A stretch of DNA of 64,000 nt from Mangrovimonas futianensis (lineage in GTDB: Bacteria; Bacteroidota; Bacteroidia; Flavobacteriales; Flavobacteriaceae), in NCBI RefSeq assembly GCF_021245805.1, contig NZ_JAJJNF010000005.1, positions 186,001-250,000 on the forward strand, in the 5' to 3' direction. Both the position numbers and the translations under genes were made by a program. The notes under the pieces are model-generated. The model had not been told where the DNA came from. It worked only from the letters and a program-made list of their open reading frames with translations, and ran no database searches. Positions 59,873 through 64,000 of the stretch are shown in pieces. Positions within the stretch are counted from its first letter, which is position 1, and each line of letters begins with the position of its first letter.

Positions 59873-60811
59873 ATGGAAACACTACATATCACAAATGGTT
59901 CAGTCTTAACTCAAATATTATTGGAATTAGAGGTACAAGGAGATTACTTAACATGGGATGAAATGTTATGTGAAGGTCCTACGACTGAAAAAATTGATTC
60001 TAAGGAGTTTTTGGAGTTGAGGAGTGATTTCTTTAACAAGTTTTACAATTTGGAATTGGATAAGGATAAGTTCCATGAAGACATCAATAAATTATCGCAT
60101 ACTGAAAACTATTCAGAAATTGTATTATGGTTTGAATATGACCTTTTCTGCCATATAAACATGCTAGCAGCTATCAATGTGATTAGGCAAAAGAAAATAA
60201 AATTACCCCTTTATTTGGTATGTAGTGGACGTATTGAAGGTGAGGACAATTTGAAAGGTTTGGGAGAATTGAATGCCAGTCAGCTTTTAAAACATTACAA
60301 AAATAAGGTCAAATTGACTGAAAATGATATGGAAGTGGCTTCTACCCTATGGAAAACCTATTGCGGTAAGGATCACAATTTATTCAAACCATATATCATA
60401 AAGAATGATACCAATTTTCAATATTTAACCAATTGTCTTAAAGCACATTTGCAAAGATTCCCTGAGTCAAAAAGCGGTTTGAGTATTATCGAAGAGAATA
60501 TTTTAGTGATCATTAGAGACAATGAAGTGAAATCAAGACATCATTTGTTGGGTTATATTCTAAATTACCAAGGTTACTACGGTTATGGTGATTTACAATT
60601 TCATCGGATTATAGAAAATTTGAAGATATTTTTTGATGAAACAGAAACAAGAATAAAGCTAAACAGAAAAGGACATGTTGCTTTACTTCGACAGACCAAT
60701 TTTTCTTCTGAAGTTAACAATAATATAGATTACGGAGGTGTCAATAGATTGGATTTTCAATTTAGCACCAAAGAAAATAAACTTATAAAAACTCCTATAA
60801 ATGCCTATTAA
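59873..60811 (+). CDS. DUF1835 family protein
   Basis: The 312-residue protein begins METLHITNGSVLTQILLELE and contains LTWDEMLCEGPTTE and VLWFEYDLFCHINMLAAIN, the pattern of DUF1835. A C-terminal part (from about 200) is helical and basic. The biochemical role of this family is not established. It starts 2 bases after the SUI1-like gene and overlaps the phosphorylase gene by 11 bases. Confidence 0.9.
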   Translation: METLHITNGSVLTQILLELEVQGDYLTWDEMLCEGPTTEKIDSKEFLELRSDFFNKFYNLELDKDKFHEDINKLSHTENYSEIVLWFEYDLFCHINMLAAINVIRQKKIKLPLYLVCSGRIEGEDNLKGLGELNASQLLKHYKNKVKLTENDMEVASTLWKTYCGKDHNLFKPYIIKNDTNFQYLTNCLKAHLQRFPESKSGLSIIEENILVIIRDNEVKSRHHLLGYILNYQGYYGYGDLQFHRIIENLKIFFDETETRIKLNRKGHVALLRQTNFSSEVNNNIDYGGVNRLDFQFSTKENKLIKTPINAY

Positions 60812-61679
60812 AGAGTCTGAACTCATTCTCAATCCAGACGGAAGCATTTACCATATCAATTTAAAACCAGAACAATTAGCTGATACGGTAATAGTAGTTG
60901 GCGATCCAAACCGTGTGGAGCGTGTAGCGCAACAATTTGACAACATCGAATTTAAGGTCAATAAAAGAGAGTTTTATTCTCAAACAGGTACGTTTAAAGG
61001 AAAGCGAATTACCGTTATTTCTACTGGAATAGGAACTGATAATATTGATATCGTTATAAATGAATTGGACGCATTAGCCAATATTGATTTTAAAACAAGG
61101 ACCGTAAAAGAGGAATTAAAGTCCTTGGATATCATTCGTATTGGTACTTCTGGATCGCTTCAAGAGCATATTCCTGTAGATAGTTTTGTTATCAGTGAAT
61201 TCGGATTGGGTTTTGATAGTTTGATGTATTTTTATCAGTCTGAGAATATCTTATTTCCGGAAATTTCTCAGCATTTGATGACTCATCTAAATTGGGATAA
61301 AAACAAATCGAAACCTTACATTGTGGAATGTCATAGGGAATTGTTCACTAGATTGTCTTCAAATAAAACCTTTGATGGTTTTACGGCAACTAATGTTGGC
61401 TTCTATGGTCCACAAGGAAGGGTTCTGCGTTTACCATTGCAAGATGCTTCCTTCAATGATAAGTTAGCAACCTTTGACCATAATGGTTTAGTAATAACCA
61501 ATATGGAAATGGAAACGGCAGCTATTTATGGAATGGCACGTCTTTTAGGTCATAGGGCTGTATCCTTAAATGCTATTATCGCTAATCGAGCCACCGGAGA
61601 ATTTACAGAAAACCCAAGGCAAGTAATTAACAATTTAATTGAATATACCCTTAATCAAATAGTGAATGAAGACAATTAA
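60801..61679 (+). CDS. Nucleoside phosphorylase
   Basis: The 292-residue protein is of the uridine/purine nucleoside phosphorylase type: VIVVGDPNRVERVAQQF, ITVISTGIGTDNIDIVINEL, IRIGTSGSLQEHIPVDSFVI and the late ITNMEMETAAIYGMARLLGH. It splits nucleosides with phosphate in the cytoplasm, so it is likely a salvage enzyme. Which base it prefers is not clear. It overlaps both its neighbours (11 and 14 bases). Confidence 0.92.
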   Translation: MPIKESELILNPDGSIYHINLKPEQLADTVIVVGDPNRVERVAQQFDNIEFKVNKREFYSQTGTFKGKRITVISTGIGTDNIDIVINELDALANIDFKTRTVKEELKSLDIIRIGTSGSLQEHIPVDSFVISEFGLGFDSLMYFYQSENILFPEISQHLMTHLNWDKNKSKPYIVECHRELFTRLSSNKTFDGFTATNVGFYGPQGRVLRLPLQDASFNDKLATFDHNGLVITNMEMETAAIYGMARLLGHRAVSLNAIIANRATGEFTENPRQVINNLIEYTLNQIVNEDN

Positions 61680-62520
61680 TATAGGTGGTGTGCCAGAGCA
61701 TTTCAATTTAGCTTGGTACCTCACTCTTAAAAATGGTGAATATAAAAGTAACGGTATTAATCTAAGGTGGAAAGATTACTACGGAGGTACGGGTGATATG
61801 TGTCAAGCCCTGAGAAATAAAGATGTGGACCTAGCTGTTATTTTGACTGAGGGTATAATCAAAGATATCGTAGAGGGAAATCCTAGTAGTATCATTCAGA
61901 CTTTTGTAGAAACACCATTGTTATGGGGAATTCATGTGGCAAGTCATTCAAGGTTCCATCAAGTAGATGAATTGAAAGGCACTAAAGCTGCAATAAGTAG
62001 ATATGGTTCAGGATCGCATTTGATGGCCTATATCAATGCAGAAAACAATCAATGGGATATTCAAAACGATTTACAGTTTGAAGTTATTGATAATCTGAAT
62101 GGCGCTATTGAGGGTTTGACAAATGAGACGGCCGATTATTTTATGTGGGAGAAGTTTACAACAAAGCCTATAGTAGACCAAGGTGTTTTTAGAAGAATAG
62201 GACAATGCCCTACTCCTTGGCCTTGTTTTGTTATTGCTGTTAGAAATGAATTCTTGGAAGAAAATAAATCGGATGTACAAACTATTTTAAATATCATAAA
62301 CAATACCACTTCAGAATTTAAAGATATTCCAAGTATTGATAGAATGATAGCAAACCGATATGAACAAAAAATTGAGGATGTTAGAGAATGGCTAGCCCTA
62401 ACCGAGTGGTCTCAAAGTGTTATTGATAAAAAAACTGTTGAAAATGTGCAAAGAAAACTTAAGGCACTAAACATCATAGAAGACACCTTGGAATATGATA
62501 AGATTGTAACTAATATTTGA
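61666..62520 (+). CDS. NMT1/THI5-like (periplasmic-binding-protein-fold) protein without signal peptide
   Basis: The 284-residue protein has a type II periplasmic-binding-protein fold of the NMT1/THI5/SsuA type: INIGGVPEHFNLAWYLTLKN, YYGGTGDMCQALRNKDVDLA, KGTKAAISRYGSGSHLMAYI and WPCFVIAVRNEFLE. The N-terminus begins directly with the first strand and has no signal peptide or lipobox, so it is probably cytoplasmic. Related THI5-type proteins make thiamine precursor from PLP, while others only bind ligand. No permease or ATPase gene is adjacent. The function is unknown. Confidence 0.82.
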   Translation: MKTINIGGVPEHFNLAWYLTLKNGEYKSNGINLRWKDYYGGTGDMCQALRNKDVDLAVILTEGIIKDIVEGNPSSIIQTFVETPLLWGIHVASHSRFHQVDELKGTKAAISRYGSGSHLMAYINAENNQWDIQNDLQFEVIDNLNGAIEGLTNETADYFMWEKFTTKPIVDQGVFRRIGQCPTPWPCFVIAVRNEFLEENKSDVQTILNIINNTTSEFKDIPSIDRMIANRYEQKIEDVREWLALTEWSQSVIDKKTVENVQRKLKALNIIEDTLEYDKIVTNI

Positions 62521-62612
62521 TAATTCTATACAATTTAAAGGAATAACGGACAATGTTTTAATGATTAATCAATTGTAGGTCTAAAAAATTTAGTTTTTTT
62601 CAATGAATCTAT

Positions 62613-62620
62613 TATATTTG
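62613..62620 (+). promoter_or_regulatory. Candidate -7 box of the small membrane-protein gene
   Basis: TATATTTG matches TAnnTTTG and lies 31 bases before the TTG start at 62652. Confidence 0.45.
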
Positions 62621-62651
62621 TAAACATTATTTTATTTAAATAACAGGGATT

Positions 62652-62843
62652 TTGATCACGATAGTTTTGATTTTAACGGGATTAGTTGCTTTTAACTTTC
62701 TACTTCTCATAGTTAGCTGTAATAAAACCACAAAAAAAGAAATTGTTTCTGCTGAAACACCAGATCAATCTACTGTATTACTATCCAAACCTAAAATTAC
62801 CAATCCAAAGGCGCAAAGCCAGCTTGCTCCAACAGGGAGTTAG
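62652..62843 (+). CDS. Small membrane protein with a conserved SCNK segment
   Basis: The 63-residue frame starts with TTG. It has one membrane helix (TIVLILTGLVAFNFLLLIV), then SCNKTTKKE and a polar tail. The motif FNFLLLIVSCNKTTKK fits small flavobacterial proteins that I recall as conserved. A -7 box lies upstream. Its last 47 bases overlap the end of ung on the other strand. No ATG is available, so the start is uncertain. Confidence 0.55.
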   Translation: MITIVLILTGLVAFNFLLLIVSCNKTTKKEIVSAETPDQSTVLLSKPKITNPKAQSQLAPTGS

Positions 62844-63462
62844 TTTTACTGAAATGTTTATTTCCAAACCAATAGCCTCTATTGGCACTTAATGGAGATG
62901 GATGACCGGAGGTTAGTATATGGTGTTTTTTGGAATCAATTAGTTTCGCTTTATTCTTGGCTAAACCACCCCATAGTAAAAATACAACGTCTTTTTTGTG
63001 ATTGCTGATTGTTTGGATTACAGCATCTGTAAATGTCTCCCAACCTTTCTTTTGATGGCTTCCAGCTTGATGAGCTCGCACCGTTAAAGTAGCATTCAAT
63101 AATAACACACCTTGATTAGCCCATTTGGTTAAATTTCCACTTTGAGGATAAGGCACTTCTAAATCGGATTCAATTTCTTTAAAAATATTAATTAGCGATG
63201 GTGGGTGAACAATTCCTTCATTTACAGAAAAACAAAGTCCGTGGGCTTGATTTGGACCATGATAAGGATCTTGACCAATAATTACCACTTTTACTTGATC
63301 AAACGGACATAAATCAAAAGCATTAAATATTTGATTTCCTGGAGGGAAACAAGTATTATCGGCATATTCGTCTTTTACAAAACGCACCAAATCCTTAAAA
63401 TAAGGTTTGTCGAATTCTCCATTTAAATAGGCGTTCCAGCTGGATTCAATTTGAACTGTCAT
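62797..63462 (-). CDS. ung: Uracil-DNA glycosylase
   Basis: The 221-residue protein has the family-1 UDG motifs: VVIIGQDPYHGPNQAHGLCF with the water-activating Asp and His, LLLNATLTVRAHQAGSH, LLWGGLAKNK and the catalytic GHPSPLSANRGY. It removes uracil from DNA at the start of base-excision repair. The length matches E. coli Ung. It is convergent with the small membrane-protein gene and overlaps its end. Confidence 0.97.
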   Translation of the reverse strand: MTVQIESSWNAYLNGEFDKPYFKDLVRFVKDEYADNTCFPPGNQIFNAFDLCPFDQVKVVIIGQDPYHGPNQAHGLCFSVNEGIVHPPSLINIFKEIESDLEVPYPQSGNLTKWANQGVLLLNATLTVRAHQAGSHQKKGWETFTDAVIQTISNHKKDVVFLLWGGLAKNKAKLIDSKKHHILTSGHPSPLSANRGYWFGNKHFSKTNSLLEQAGFAPLDW

Positions 63463-63529
63463 TTTTAAGTCCTCTTATTTTAGGAAACTAAATTAATACT
63501 ATCTTTAAACTTATTAAAAACAACCAACC

Positions 63530-64000
63530 TTGAAAAAAATTAAATTCCCAACAGCTCAGACCATCTTGTTGATTATCTGTGCGTTCTCTGCTTTATTAAC
63601 TTGGTTGATTCCAGCTGGAAAATATGATACGTTGGTTTTTGATTCAGAAAAAGGTGTCTTTAACCAAATAGGATTAACTAAAACCACCCAATTGGAAGCT
63701 TCTCAGAGTACGCTTGAAGAATTAAATGTAAAAATTCCTATTGAAAAGTTCACCTCTGGAGATATTTACAAACCTATTGCTATTCCTGGAACTTATAAAG
63801 AAGTAACCGCTAATCCTCAAGGGCCTATTGAATTTATAATGGCTCCGGTAAAGGGTATTATTCAAGGTGCAGATATTATTTTTTTAGTTCTAATAATAGG
63901 AGGACTTATAGGCATTATGAATAAGACAGGGGCTTTTGATGCCGGAATTAGCAAAATGGCAAACTCTTTGAAGGGCCATGAATATGTTTTAATAATTTTA
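63530..64000 (+). CDS. YfcC-family transporter (5' fragment)
   Basis: The frame starts with TTG at 63530 and remains open to the end of the window (157 codons). It encodes KKIKFPTAQTILLIICAFSA, a first membrane helix with LTWLIPAGKYDTL, a loop, and then PQGPIEFIMAPVKGIIQGAD and FLVLIIGGLIGIMNKTGAFD. This is the N-terminal part of a YfcC/C4-dicarboxylate-anaerobic-carrier type transporter (about 450-500 residues). Its substrate cannot be told. The gene continues outside the window. Confidence 0.85.
   Translation, partial: MKKIKFPTAQTILLIICAFSALLTWLIPAGKYDTLVFDSEKGVFNQIGLTKTTQLEASQSTLEELNVKIPIEKFTSGDIYKPIAIPGTYKEVTANPQGPIEFIMAPVKGIIQGADIIFLVLIIGGLIGIMNKTGAFDAGISKMANSLKGHEYVLIIL

Noticed and set aside
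1..64000. CRISPR arrays, insertion sequences, integrases, prophage genes, tRNA and rRNA genes
   Set aside because: None was seen on reading either strand. No spaced direct-repeat array, transposase or integrase motif, or recognisable RNA gene is present.

Overview
The window is AT-rich chromosomal DNA from a member of the Bacteroidota, most likely family Flavobacteriaceae. The evidence is TAnnTTTG-type promoter -7 boxes, little or no Shine-Dalgarno sequence, proteins with C-terminal type IX secretion (T9SS) sorting domains, lipoproteins and OmpA-like proteins of flavobacterial type, and typical gene content such as fused E1 alpha/beta, a SUI1-like factor and RCK/TrkH potassium uptake. I see no insertion sequence, prophage, CRISPR array, rRNA or tRNA. 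It reads as ordinary chromosome with some unusual accessory genes. || Layout. 1-6728: housekeeping genes: the end of lpxA, efp, an lpxD-like acyltransferase, a SnoaL-like protein, sucD, fabG, a VWA-like membrane protein and a prohibitin-like SPFH protein. 6774-14018: a complete histidine operon, hisGDCBHAF(IE), tightly packed or overlapping. It is preceded by a previously unlisted 18-codon leader peptide with five His codons and an intrinsic terminator (a classical attenuator), and closed by a strong terminator. 14038-24056: small membrane and secreted proteins, a divergent TruA-like pseudouridine synthase, DUF2461, Gre-like and DUF72 proteins, a thioesterase, a lipocalin-like/OmpA pair, an MscS-type channel, and two tandem paralogous secreted proteins built of repeats. 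24425-34477: a T9SS-exported leucine-rich-repeat protein, nitroreductase, TrkH/TrkA, bestrophin, old yellow enzyme, a five-heme cytochrome with a T9SS tail and an exported intradiol-dioxygenase-like protein. 34555-41403: a Tat-exported aminotransferase coupled to an AEC carrier, a zinc alcohol dehydrogenase, an outer-membrane barrel, and an odd fusion of an Lgt-like membrane domain with a predicted beta-barrel. 41770-46906: a TetR-controlled export operon (ABC, HlyD, TolC) whose ABC ATPase has degenerate motifs. 46936-53320: agmatine-to-putrescine genes, OmpA lipoprotein, universal stress protein, SF2 helicase and an RluE-type pseudouridine synthase. 53317-55766: a secreted protein, then three very small genes (28, 28 and 45 codons; the first two are tandem duplicates) ending in a terminator, an orphan ExbD and a 3D-domain lipoprotein. 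55829-64000: Hsp20, fused E1 alpha/beta dehydrogenase, a five-gene run (2OG oxygenase, SUI1, DUF1835, nucleoside phosphorylase, NMT1/THI5-like protein), a tiny membrane protein, ung, and the start of a YfcC-type transporter. || How parts work together. The his genes form one pathway from PRPP and ATP to histidine, with feedback through leader translation. The ABC/HlyD/TolC genes should form one trans-envelope exporter under a TetR repressor whose probable operator overlaps its promoter. The aguB-aguA pair makes putrescine from agmatine. || The best candidates for something undescribed are the tandem microprotein cluster at 54255-54681, the Lgt-like/barrel fusion at 39201, the degenerate ABC exporter at 42498 and the Tat-aminotransferase/carrier pair at 34555-36851.
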